Assembly: GCA_024687205.1 (NCBI GenBank)
Contig: JAILES010000121.1
Location: forward strand, 1-59,213
Length of the DNA: 59,213 nucleotides
Direction of reading: 5' to 3'
Source: Lachnospiraceae bacterium
GTDB lineage: Bacteria; Bacillota; Clostridia; Lachnospirales; Lachnospiraceae
The notes beneath the pieces are model-generated. The model worked only from the letters and a program-made list of their open reading frames with translations, did no database searches and was not told where the DNA came from. How positions within the stretch are numbered: the stretch's first letter is position 1; every line of letters starts with the position of its first letter. Below are positions 44,763-53,395 of this stretch, in pieces. Both the position numbers and the translations under genes were made by a program.

Positions 44763-47243
44763 TCAATTTCCCCCTCCGAAGAACTCCTCAGCGTATCTTA
44801 CCGTTTCCATTGCGTCCTTGCAGTACTTGTCGGCATTTATCATCTTTGCATATTCCGGTGTCATCACTGCTCCGCCTACCACGGTTTTACAATCCGGCAG
44901 TTCTTTATTAAGAAGCTTTATGGTCTCTTCCATCGCCGGTACCGTAGTAGTCATCAGGGCACTTAAGCCTACCAGCCTGATGTTCTCTTTTTTCGCTGTC
45001 TCGAGTATGATCTCGGGATCCACGTCCTTTCCGAGATCTATCACATCAAAGCCGTAGTTTTCCAACAGTACTCTGACTATGTTCTTTCCTATATCATGGA
45101 TATCGCCCTTTACGGTGGCCATGATCATGCGGCCCTTTATCTCCTGCTTTTTGCCGCTCTTTCTCATGTACTCCCTGATCACGTCAAAAGCTCCGCCTGC
45201 GGCTTCCGCGCTCATCAGCAGCTGCGGCAGGAAGACCGTCTTCTTTTCAAAACCTTTGCCCACTATATCCAGAGCGCTTATCAGACCGCTGTCGATTATT
45301 TCCATAGCCGGTATGTCCGCTGCCAGCAGTTCCCCTGTAAGGCTTCCCGCACGGTCTTTCATACCTTTTACTATCGCGGTCACCAGCTCCCTGTATTTCT
45401 CATCACCTTCATAAGCAATGGCGGAAGGAGCAGCCTTCTTTTCACCGCCTCCCTCTTTTTTATCAGGTATCATTGCCGCATACCTTCCGGCAAAGTCTAT
45501 ATAATCCGTACAGTTATCATCCAGATTCTTCAATGCACAGAAAGCATAATAAGCTTTCATCATCTCCACCGATGCGGGATTCATTATCGCCGCAGAGAGA
45601 CCGCTGTTCATTGCCATGCTGAAGAAAGTGGAATTAACAAGTTCTCTTTCAGGCAGACCGAAGGATATGTTTGATACCCCGAGGGAACTGAGGCCCTTAA
45701 GTTCATCACGGATAAGTTCCAGAGCTCTTAAGGTTATCTTGGCGGAATCCGCCTCGGCACTGATACTCATTGCCAGGGGATCGATTATGATATCCTTCTT
45801 TTTGATCCCGTATTCGGCAGCTTGCTCATATATATTCTTTGCTATCCTTATCCTGCCTTCCGCAGTATTCGGGATACCGTTTTCATCTATGGTAAGAGCC
45901 ACTACAAGGCCGCCGTACTTCTTAGCCAGAGGAAATACCTGCTTCATTACTTCCTCTTTACCGTTTACGGAATTGATCATCGCTTTTCCGTTATACAGGC
46001 GCAGCGCCCTTTCCATGGCCACCGGATCGGTAGTATCGATCTGCAGCGGCAGATCGCATATTGCCTGCAGACCGCAGACCACATCCTCCATCATCTGCGG
46101 CTCATCTATTTCGGGAAGGCCCACGTTTACATCCAGCACGTCAGCTCTCTGGTCCTGCTGGTTAAGCCCCTGCTGAAGTATGTAATCCATATCCGCGGCA
46201 CGCAGTGCTTCCTTAAACTTCTTCTTACCCGTAGGATTGATACGCTCGCCGATAAGGATCGGCTTCCTGCCGAACTCAACGGAATGCGTATATGAAGAGA
46301 TCAGTGTATATTCTTTTTCCGACAGGGGCAGCGGCTCCGTCTTCCTGACAGCAGCGGACATCTCCCTTATATGTGCCGGCGTGGTCCCGCAGCAGCCGCC
46401 GAGTATCCTGGCACCCTTGCCTGCGATCTTTATCATTGACGCTCTGAAATCTTCGGGTCCCACATCATAAACGGTCCTGCCGTTCTCACTTCTCGGCAGT
46501 CCCGCATTGGGATTGACTATCACGGGAACACTGGCATATTTGCAGAGTTCATCCACTATGCCCATCATTTCCTCGGGACCGAGACTGCAGTTAACACCGA
46601 CAGCATCCACATTAAGTCCCTCGGCGATCGCGACCACGGTTCTGGGATCCGCTCCGGTCAGAAGCTTTCCGCTCTCATCATAGGCTGTGGTAAGGAATAC
46701 CGGGAGGTCCGAGGTTTTGGCTGCAAGTATGGCCGCCTTTGCCTCATAGATATCGTTCATGGTCTCGATCAGTATCAGATCCGCCCCGTCTTTTCCGGCA
46801 TCCACTATTTCCTTAAAGACCTCGTAAGCTCTCTCAAACTCAAGGTCTCCCAAAGGCTTCAGCAGCTTTCCGAGGGAACCTATATCCAGCGCCACATAGT
46901 GGTCTTTGGAGACAAAAGAAAAGTCATCTCCGGAATTCTCTCTCTGCTCCAGCATTTCAATTGCTCTTCTGGCGCAGCCTGTACCGGCGGTGACTATGTT
47001 CTTCAGCCCGTATTCACTTTCATCGTTGGGATATTTGAAGCTATTGGCCCCGAAGGTGTTGGTCTTCAGTATGTTTGCACCTGCCAGAAGATAATCATAA
47101 TGGAGTTTTGTTATCGTGTCCGGCTTTTCCAGATTCCATCTTTCCGGCAGTTCTCCGGGTTTTAAGCCCGCCGCCTGCAAAAGCGTTCCGAATCCTCCGT
47201 CAAAGAATACAAAGCCTTTTTCCAGCTTCTCCCTTATATTCAT
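44763..47243 (-). CDS. metH: B12-dependent methionine synthase without the reactivation domain
   Basis: The enzyme methylates homocysteine with a methyl group from methyltetrahydrofolate. The homocysteine domain holds the zinc Cys residues (GVNCSLGPEEM and GGCCGTTP), the pterin domain begins about residue 325 (PILIGERINPTGKKKFKEAL), and the cap and B12 domains occupy about 610-826 with the cobalt-binding His in KGDIHDIGKNIV (about 714). At 826 residues it lacks the C-terminal AdoMet reactivation domain of the ~1,200-residue enterobacterial form; a separate protein must do this, as known in other Firmicutes. It starts 15 bases after the L,D-transpeptidase gene. Confidence 0.92.
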   Translation of the reverse strand: MNIREKLEKGFVFFDGGFGTLLQAAGLKPGELPERWNLEKPDTITKLHYDYLLAGANILKTNTFGANSFKYPNDESEYGLKNIVTAGTGCARRAIEMLEQRENSGDDFSFVSKDHYVALDIGSLGKLLKPLGDLEFERAYEVFKEIVDAGKDGADLILIETMNDIYEAKAAILAAKTSDLPVFLTTAYDESGKLLTGADPRTVVAIAEGLNVDAVGVNCSLGPEEMMGIVDELCKYASVPVIVNPNAGLPRSENGRTVYDVGPEDFRASMIKIAGKGARILGGCCGTTPAHIREMSAAVRKTEPLPLSEKEYTLISSYTHSVEFGRKPILIGERINPTGKKKFKEALRAADMDYILQQGLNQQDQRADVLDVNVGLPEIDEPQMMEDVVCGLQAICDLPLQIDTTDPVAMERALRLYNGKAMINSVNGKEEVMKQVFPLAKKYGGLVVALTIDENGIPNTAEGRIRIAKNIYEQAAEYGIKKKDIIIDPLAMSISAEADSAKITLRALELIRDELKGLSSLGVSNISFGLPERELVNSTFFSMAMNSGLSAAIMNPASVEMMKAYYAFCALKNLDDNCTDYIDFAGRYAAMIPDKKEGGGEKKAAPSAIAYEGDEKYRELVTAIVKGMKDRAGSLTGELLAADIPAMEIIDSGLISALDIVGKGFEKKTVFLPQLLMSAEAAGGAFDVIREYMRKSGKKQEIKGRMIMATVKGDIHDIGKNIVRVLLENYGFDVIDLGKDVDPEIILETAKKENIRLVGLSALMTTTVPAMEETIKLLNKELPDCKTVVGGAVMTPEYAKMINADKYCKDAMETVRYAEEFFGGGN

Positions 47244-47258
47244 ATATTCTCTTCCTTT

Positions 47259-48155
47259 TTATTTTTTCGCACTGCCCTGCATCTTTCTCCGGCCCATGCT
47301 GTCTGTCAGTGCTGATACTTTGCCGGTATTGAACGCTTCAACATATGCGTAATTGTTCTCCTCCCCGTATTTTGCGTACAGATCGGGTCTCTGTCTTTTA
47401 AACTCCTCAAAGGAGAATTTTGCGGAAGCCTGTCTGCCTTCCTTTATGCCATTGGTGAACCAGTGATGACGCAGGCTGTCCTCAGTCCAGTAAAAACCCA
47501 TCTCCTTAAGATCCGGGTTGTTCTCAAGATAATAATCAGCATCAAAGGCATCTCCGGCATATACGTTCCAGGGACTGTTCTCTGCAGGATCGGTGGGATC
47601 CCAGTTGCAGAGCGGCTGGGGGAAGGAGCCTATCTTGGAGAAGAAAGGCTGGCCCAGAGGTCCCGGATCTTCGGCATCTTTATAGAAGGTCACCTGTGTA
47701 CCTACAGGACAGTTCTCATATATCCATTTGGCGTCTGAAACATTGAGCCTGATGCAGCCTGCAGAAGCTTTGGTTCCCAGCTTGTCATAGTAGCTTGGTT
47801 TCAATGAACCGGGATTCTGCCAGCCGTAAAGAGGCACTGAATGGAATAAGATATGTGAAGAAATACGGCTGCAGTACTGTCCGCAGACGCCACCGTTCAG
47901 CATATGCCATCTGTATTTGTTGGGTATCTTGAAGGTTCCGCTCTCATGAGTTGCGGCACCTGAGGAACATATCATTGCTCTGACTGGTTCACCGTCCTTA
48001 TATGCGGTTACCACGTTCTTTGTGATATTTACATATATGGTATATTCGCTTTCACCGCCCTGAACCGTTGCGGGATCGATCCATAATCCCGTGAACATTA
48101 TGACAACTGCAAGAATAACCGAGATCCATCTTCTGTTAAGGTAAAACTTTTTCAT
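47259..48155 (-). CDS. Secreted L,D-transpeptidase (YkuD fold) with C-terminal repeat
   Basis: The 298-residue protein begins with a signal or anchor helix (WISVILAVVIMFTGLWI). The YkuD domain carries YVNITKNVVTAYKDGEPVRAM and the active Cys in ASAGCIRLN (about residue 133); the usual His before Gly-Cys is Ala here, a known variant. It would crosslink peptidoglycan through 3-3 links or attach proteins. The last ~100 residues hold a motif FDADYYLENNPDL ... HHWFTNGIKEGRQAS and a partly repeated second copy, probably wall-binding. GGAGG lies five bases before the chosen ATG at 48155; another ATG is three bases earlier. Confidence 0.88.
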   Translation of the reverse strand: MKKFYLNRRWISVILAVVIMFTGLWIDPATVQGGESEYTIYVNITKNVVTAYKDGEPVRAMICSSGAATHESGTFKIPNKYRWHMLNGGVCGQYCSRISSHILFHSVPLYGWQNPGSLKPSYYDKLGTKASAGCIRLNVSDAKWIYENCPVGTQVTFYKDAEDPGPLGQPFFSKIGSFPQPLCNWDPTDPAENSPWNVYAGDAFDADYYLENNPDLKEMGFYWTEDSLRHHWFTNGIKEGRQASAKFSFEEFKRQRPDLYAKYGEENNYAYVEAFNTGKVSALTDSMGRRKMQGSAKK

Positions 48156-48199
48156 CATGTCCTCCGACACCGCTATGATGATATTTTTTTCAAGCAAAA

Positions 48200-48227
48200 C
48201 AAAGTACAGGGTCGCCCCTGCACTTTG
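48200..48227 (-). terminator. Terminator of the secreted-protein operon
   Basis: The minus strand shows CAAAGTGCAGGG, loop GCGA, CCCTGTACTTTG: a 12-base stem with one wobble pair, followed by TTTTGCTTG. It lies about 70 bases after the end of the 1680-residue protein gene. Confidence 0.75.
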
Positions 48228-48228
48228 C

Positions 48229-48258
48229 ATTTTATCAAATCACTCTGTTCTTGTCCAA
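48229..48258 (-). promoter_or_regulatory. Possible promoter of the L,D-transpeptidase-metH operon
   Basis: On the minus strand a -35 TTGGAC (48258-48253) and a -10 TAAAAT (48234-48229) are spaced by 18 bases. The predicted start falls in the terminator stem just downstream, so the two signals overlap. Confidence 0.4.
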
Positions 48259-48293
48259 TACTACATATGGTATTTATGTAAACCTATTACACC

Positions 48294-51200
48294 TTATAAT
48301 GTAGTTCTCGGAATGGCATTTACGGATACCGGCGGTTCCGGTGCATCTCCCTGCACCGTCACGTTGATGGTCACGGGCTTTCCGTTGATCTTGGCAGTGA
48401 GCTTAGCCTTTCCGTTCTTCCTTGCCCTGATGTAGCCGTCTTCGTCTACAAAGGCATTCTCTGCCTTGCTGCTCTTGAAGCTTACGTTCCTGTAAAGCTT
48501 CTTAAACTTGATCTGCTTGATGTCTCCGCCCTTCATCGTTATGTTGTACTTGCCCTTCTTGAGGGTAAAGCCTTCACTTACGATTGTCGGATCTTCTACA
48601 TATACCGTTACCTTATACTTGCCGTCCGAGGAAGTTACCGTTGCTTTTCCGGGATCCTTGCCTGCAATGAACTTGGTTCCATTTATCTTCACCACATCGG
48701 TATTGTCGCTTACCCAGCCGGGTTTCTTCATGCCCTTTATGGTGACCTTCTTATTCTTCTTTACAGTGAGATGAAGTTCTCTCTCTTCGGGTGTTGCAGC
48801 TTCGGATACGACCACCTTACACTTATAGGTCTTGCCGTTTACATGGGCGATCACATAAGTTGTTCCCTTTGCAATGGCAGTCACGTTTCCGTTAGTGTCT
48901 ACCGTTGCGATATCCGGGTTATCGATCTCCCAGGTCACATAGAGATGGCTGTCACACTCAAAGGTAGGTTTCTTTGTCTCAACTCCTGCCTTGAGTTTCA
49001 TGCTCTTCTGCATTACCGGTTTGGAGACGTACACCTTGATGATCTGGCTGCCGTCCTTCTTTGTCAGCAGCACAGGTTCTCCTGTGGTTACTTTCTTGAC
49101 TTTAAGTACGCCGGTCTTGCTGATGCTGATGATCGAAGTATCCGAACTTGCAAAGTCATTGTTCTTAAGTGTGAACTTCTGATCCTTTACCAGATACAGT
49201 TCTTTTGTCTCTGTTGTTATCACGGGCACGGGAGTCATTGCCGTATCGGTCTCTCCGGGTGCAGCTGCTTCAGCCTCATCCCTGGTGCCGTAGTTCAGTA
49301 TCAGCTTGACTGTTTCGGCTATGCTGCAACGTGTCTCTCTCCACTCTTCAAGCGTGCCTGTATAGTACACTGTCTTGAGTGCTGTAAGCCCTGCTTTCGC
49401 ATCATCGAATTCACAGCCCAGAACCGAGGCAGGAAGATAGAGTGCCTCAAGGCTTGAGCAGCCTTTTACGAACAGCTCTGTCACTTCGGTCTCTTCCGTC
49501 TCGCTCATATCGAACTTTGAAAGATCCAGTTTCTTAAGGCTCTTGCAGCCTGCGAACATCAGATCCATGTTTTCTACCTTAGCGGTATTGAACTTGGATA
49601 CGTCTATGCTCTCAAGTGCTGCACAGTCTTCGAACATTGCTCCCATATCCGTTACCGCTGCAGTATTGAATCCGCTGACATCCGCTTCCTTAAGCTTTTT
49701 GCAGCCCGCGAACATGTCGCGCATGCTGGTCATGGCAGAAGTATCCAGCCCTGTGATATCCAGCATTTCAAGGGCTTCCATCTGTTCAAAGAGGCCGCTT
49801 GCCGACTCCGTATTCAGTGCTTTCACGCCCTTTTCGATCTTAATGCCCTTGATCTTATCTGCCTGGGCTCCCCAGATCATGTCGCCCTTCAGCACCACGT
49901 TGTAGCTCTTGCCATCCTTCTCGGCCTTGGCAGGGATCACCAGATACTCACCGGGTTTTGCATCCTTCTTGAGTTTCTTAATTATCATGTCACTGCCGCT
50001 TATCTCGGTATCATAATCAGCGTACCAGCCCGCCTCGGTCTCCGGCCATACGGAAGGCTCTTTATCGGGTTCTTTCAGCTCTTCCGGTTCGCCCTCATCA
50101 CCTATAACCAGCTTGATATACAGGATCTTTTTCTGTCCCCCTTCACCTTTAACTGTAACCCTGTATGTCTTCTCACCTTTGCCTTCGGGCTTGCCGGTAA
50201 AGCTTATATACCTTTCTTTGCTGTCACCGGTAATGTAATACTTACCTTCATATGTAGCCGTATCGCCAAATACCAGTCTTACACCTTTATACATTTCATG
50301 ATAGAAATAGTAATAGTCCTCACTGGAGAATTTCCTGTTCTGTATATCCTTATTCTTTTCTTTAGGCTTGCCTTCGTCCTCTGCCGAGTATTCTTCCACC
50401 AGCCAATAAGGCACATATTCATATTTAGTAATATTTACGTAATGGATGTCCTCATTGTCATCCCAATAAGAGGTCTGTCCGGCATACGGACTTGCGATAT
50501 CCTTCCCCCGTGAATTGATCAAAGCGGCAGCCAGCTTTATCTTGCCTGCCTTCAGTTCTTCTCCCTCCTTAAGCCTTATCTCTATGGCCTTCTCGGGAGT
50601 GGAACCGTCCTTTTTATCCTTGTTCTCCACACCGCTCAGAGTGATATCGGAAAGCGTCGCTTTCTTTACTTCTACGCGGATAAAGACATTTTTGTATAAA
50701 CCGTTTGGATCATCCGCATTAGATTGCAGATTCACAGGATTCACCATTTCTTTGCAATCCGGACTGTAAGCTCTCAGCATGAAGTCCATGGTATAACCTA
50801 AATCCCTGCCCTTAAATTCATAAGTGGGCATAGATCCCATTTTATTATTCAGGGTCTTCAGCTGAGGCTGCCATACGTACCAGTACCCGTACTCATCATA
50901 ATAATCCCCGTACTCGTAAGCCTGGTATTTTCCGATACCCTTATATGTACCGAATCCGCTTTCAGTTGTGTAATAGGAATAAACTGCCCAGCTGGGATAG
51001 ATTTTTTCATTTTCACCGGGATAGACCTTATTATTCTCGGTTCCCGTATAAAGCTTGGTACTGAAGCTGTCACCGTAGCTGGCAAGGATACCTATGGAAG
51101 ATATATAATCTCCCTGTTCATATGATAAAATATAAGGATTATCTGGTGAATTCTTTCCTGACTTCAGCAGCTTTCCGTTTTTAGCGCTTATTTCTTCAAC

Positions 51201-53336
51201 TCTGTAAATATCAGCTGCGTCTTTCTCTATCTGGATCAGAACATCTCTTCTTACAACTACTGGTTCCGCATTTTGATCCGTGCAGATCGCCCAGAGTCTG
51301 AACTTAAAGTTATTCGGATATCCTCCGACAGCGTTGCTTGAAAAAGTAATGGAATCTCCGTCGCTTTCAGCTTTGATCCCGTTAAAGCCTGCTTCCGTAA
51401 AAAGATCATCCAGATCGTCCCGGTATCCGTCAAGTATAGCTGTAGCTGAATCTTGATCATCCCGGGTAACTACCCAGGTATAATTATAGCCTTCTCCGCC
51501 TATGATCGTTTCAAACCTGACCCCGCCGAAGGCTTCACCCTTATGAAGCGAAAGCGTATAATACCTCATAGGAATATCATAATAATTTTCCTCATCCGGC
51601 TCAGCAGTATATACTTTTTCTACCTGTGCCCCATATGGAGAGACCGGTTCATACTTTATCAGCTCGTCTTCGACCACTATCTTGATCCAGGCAGTCTTTG
51701 ACTCTCCTACTCCGTTTTTACCCTTCCTTTTGTGTACCGTAAGTTTATATAAGCGTTCTCCTATTTCTGTCGGAGTACCAACAAAATAAACCTCCGTACC
51801 TTTATAATAACCGTTATCGTATTTGCCTGCATTCTTTGTGATCTCATCACCAAAGGCGATCGTTAATCCGTTAGCCAGTTTATAGTCGTCACCCCAGTTT
51901 TCTCCATTATCATTGGTGTATTGCTTGACAACAGCTCCACTATCCTCATCTATTTCGCTAAGCTCCCATAACACGTCCGCTTTATACATATATCTTCGTA
52001 TGTCCGGATCGCTGATGTTTTCTTTAATATAATTTAAAAGCGCTTCAAGATGGATTGAATTGTCAATTTCAGTTCCTACAGTATACTTTAATACGATCGG
52101 GTTCTCCTTGCTTGTCGATTTGCAGATGTCTGTCCCGTTCTCATATCTATCTGCATCGGGATACCTCTGGTAACCGACTTCACTCACATAACTTGTACTG
52201 TAATCATATATTCCTATACCGCTTAAGGTTAAAGGGCTTACTTTTATTTTGAAATAGATTTCTTCATACTCTGCGCCTTCGGGAGCATCTCTAAGGGGTG
52301 AATAATCCGGTTCGAGATACTTATAGATGTTAGCATCATCCGGACTTACCGCTCTCAAGATAAAATCCGCATCTTCGGGAAAATCTACGATGCCTGAGAT
52401 AGTATAGTCTGAATACCTGAGCGTCTCCATATTGTCAAGATACCTGAAACACTTTCCATCCCTGGCAGCTCCTACATAATTTTCTTCCTCTGAAAACTTA
52501 TAATATAACAGCCAGTGCGGTAACTCAGAACTATCGCCCGTAAACCATTTATAAAAATTTTCTCCCTGATTAACGTTTATTACATATGGATTATCTTTTG
52601 AGTTTATTATATTACCAGGGTCAGAGAGTTCAAAATCCTGCGGGACATTGATCTTATTGACACGGATTATCTCACTGTCCTTTTTTTCAATCTTTAACTG
52701 CACATCCGTATACACAACATAGCGTTCTTTTTTTGTTTCGTTTGAGCAATCGAACCAGAGGCGGATACGCGAATTATTATCGCGCGCGTACGGACCATAT
52801 GTCGATGACAGCGTCAATATATTATCCGTAAACTCCGCATTTATTCCAAACTGCCCCAGATACTCAGAGATACTTTGCCGTCTATAGTAAACATACCCGT
52901 TCTGTTTATACTTTTTTCCACTGGTAAATGCATCGAAATCAGCGTCTATTCCGGAGGCCCCCCAGGAATACACCCAACCATCTCCTTCTTCTTCCGGGAT
53001 GTTGGCCGTAAATTTCACACCTTCAAAACCGATATTACAGCCCGAAACAGTCAGTTCGAAATGATCAAGCTTCTGATCATCCTCATCATCCATTACCGGT
53101 ACAACCCTGCCATAACTGCCGGTATAGTCTATTCCGCCCGTGCTTGGAACGGCATCGATTTTTTCGGTCATTCCGCTTTCTTCGGTAACTGCCTCATCGT
53201 CTGTATTATCATAATAAACATCCGATGAAGTGTTTTCTTCCCCCGGTTGCGCGCTGACACCTAGCGGCTCAAAACAGCCTGCCAGCATCACCAGCACCAT
53301 CAGTAATCCCAACTCACGTTTCAATTCCTTTAACAT
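48294..53336 (-). CDS. Large secreted lipoprotein-like protein with duplicated module, DUF285 repeats and Big2 domains
   Basis: The 1680-residue protein begins with a lipoprotein-type signal (LLMVLVMLAGC, lipobox LAGC). Residues ~90-555 and ~590-1085 are an internal duplication: RLWFDCSN...VVYTDVQLKIEKKDSEI matches RLWAICTD...VRRDVLIQIEKDAADI, and SKDNPYVI matches SPDNPYIL. Residues ~1150-1300 hold DUF285 (BspA-like) repeats of the pattern LDTSAMTSMRDMFAGCKKLKEADVSGFNT. From ~1375 on are beta-rich Big2-like domains (ATVDTNGNVTAIAKGTTYVIA, FVDEDGYIRARKNGKAKLTAKI). It should be on the cell surface, perhaps in adhesion or binding of host or dietary material. The N-terminus is homologous to that of the next gene upstream. 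Confidence 0.85.
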   Translation of the reverse strand: MLKELKRELGLLMVLVMLAGCFEPLGVSAQPGEENTSSDVYYDNTDDEAVTEESGMTEKIDAVPSTGGIDYTGSYGRVVPVMDDEDDQKLDHFELTVSGCNIGFEGVKFTANIPEEEGDGWVYSWGASGIDADFDAFTSGKKYKQNGYVYYRRQSISEYLGQFGINAEFTDNILTLSSTYGPYARDNNSRIRLWFDCSNETKKERYVVYTDVQLKIEKKDSEIIRVNKINVPQDFELSDPGNIINSKDNPYVINVNQGENFYKWFTGDSSELPHWLLYYKFSEEENYVGAARDGKCFRYLDNMETLRYSDYTISGIVDFPEDADFILRAVSPDDANIYKYLEPDYSPLRDAPEGAEYEEIYFKIKVSPLTLSGIGIYDYSTSYVSEVGYQRYPDADRYENGTDICKSTSKENPIVLKYTVGTEIDNSIHLEALLNYIKENISDPDIRRYMYKADVLWELSEIDEDSGAVVKQYTNDNGENWGDDYKLANGLTIAFGDEITKNAGKYDNGYYKGTEVYFVGTPTEIGERLYKLTVHKRKGKNGVGESKTAWIKIVVEDELIKYEPVSPYGAQVEKVYTAEPDEENYYDIPMRYYTLSLHKGEAFGGVRFETIIGGEGYNYTWVVTRDDQDSATAILDGYRDDLDDLFTEAGFNGIKAESDGDSITFSSNAVGGYPNNFKFRLWAICTDQNAEPVVVRRDVLIQIEKDAADIYRVEEISAKNGKLLKSGKNSPDNPYILSYEQGDYISSIGILASYGDSFSTKLYTGTENNKVYPGENEKIYPSWAVYSYYTTESGFGTYKGIGKYQAYEYGDYYDEYGYWYVWQPQLKTLNNKMGSMPTYEFKGRDLGYTMDFMLRAYSPDCKEMVNPVNLQSNADDPNGLYKNVFIRVEVKKATLSDITLSGVENKDKKDGSTPEKAIEIRLKEGEELKAGKIKLAAALINSRGKDIASPYAGQTSYWDDNEDIHYVNITKYEYVPYWLVEEYSAEDEGKPKEKNKDIQNRKFSSEDYYYFYHEMYKGVRLVFGDTATYEGKYYITGDSKERYISFTGKPEGKGEKTYRVTVKGEGGQKKILYIKLVIGDEGEPEELKEPDKEPSVWPETEAGWYADYDTEISGSDMIIKKLKKDAKPGEYLVIPAKAEKDGKSYNVVLKGDMIWGAQADKIKGIKIEKGVKALNTESASGLFEQMEALEMLDITGLDTSAMTSMRDMFAGCKKLKEADVSGFNTAAVTDMGAMFEDCAALESIDVSKFNTAKVENMDLMFAGCKSLKKLDLSKFDMSETEETEVTELFVKGCSSLEALYLPASVLGCEFDDAKAGLTALKTVYYTGTLEEWRETRCSIAETVKLILNYGTRDEAEAAAPGETDTAMTPVPVITTETKELYLVKDQKFTLKNNDFASSDTSIISISKTGVLKVKKVTTGEPVLLTKKDGSQIIKVYVSKPVMQKSMKLKAGVETKKPTFECDSHLYVTWEIDNPDIATVDTNGNVTAIAKGTTYVIAHVNGKTYKCKVVVSEAATPEERELHLTVKKNKKVTIKGMKKPGWVSDNTDVVKINGTKFIAGKDPGKATVTSSDGKYKVTVYVEDPTIVSEGFTLKKGKYNITMKGGDIKQIKFKKLYRNVSFKSSKAENAFVDEDGYIRARKNGKAKLTAKINGKPVTINVTVQGDAPEPPVSVNAIPRTTL

Positions 53337-53395
53337 TACGTTTCCTCCTTGATATTATTTATCACTTACCTACGGTGATACCCTTTTTAGTACCT
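53305..53395. repeat. Duplicated gene junction, copy 1
   Basis: On the minus strand the end of the 935-residue protein gene (AAAGGTACTAAAAAGG...), the gap with GTGATA...TATCAAGGAGG and the start of the next gene (ATG TTA AAG GAA) form a unit. It recurs at 56139-56232 with about 80% identity by eye. Here both ends are part of intact genes. Confidence 0.65.
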
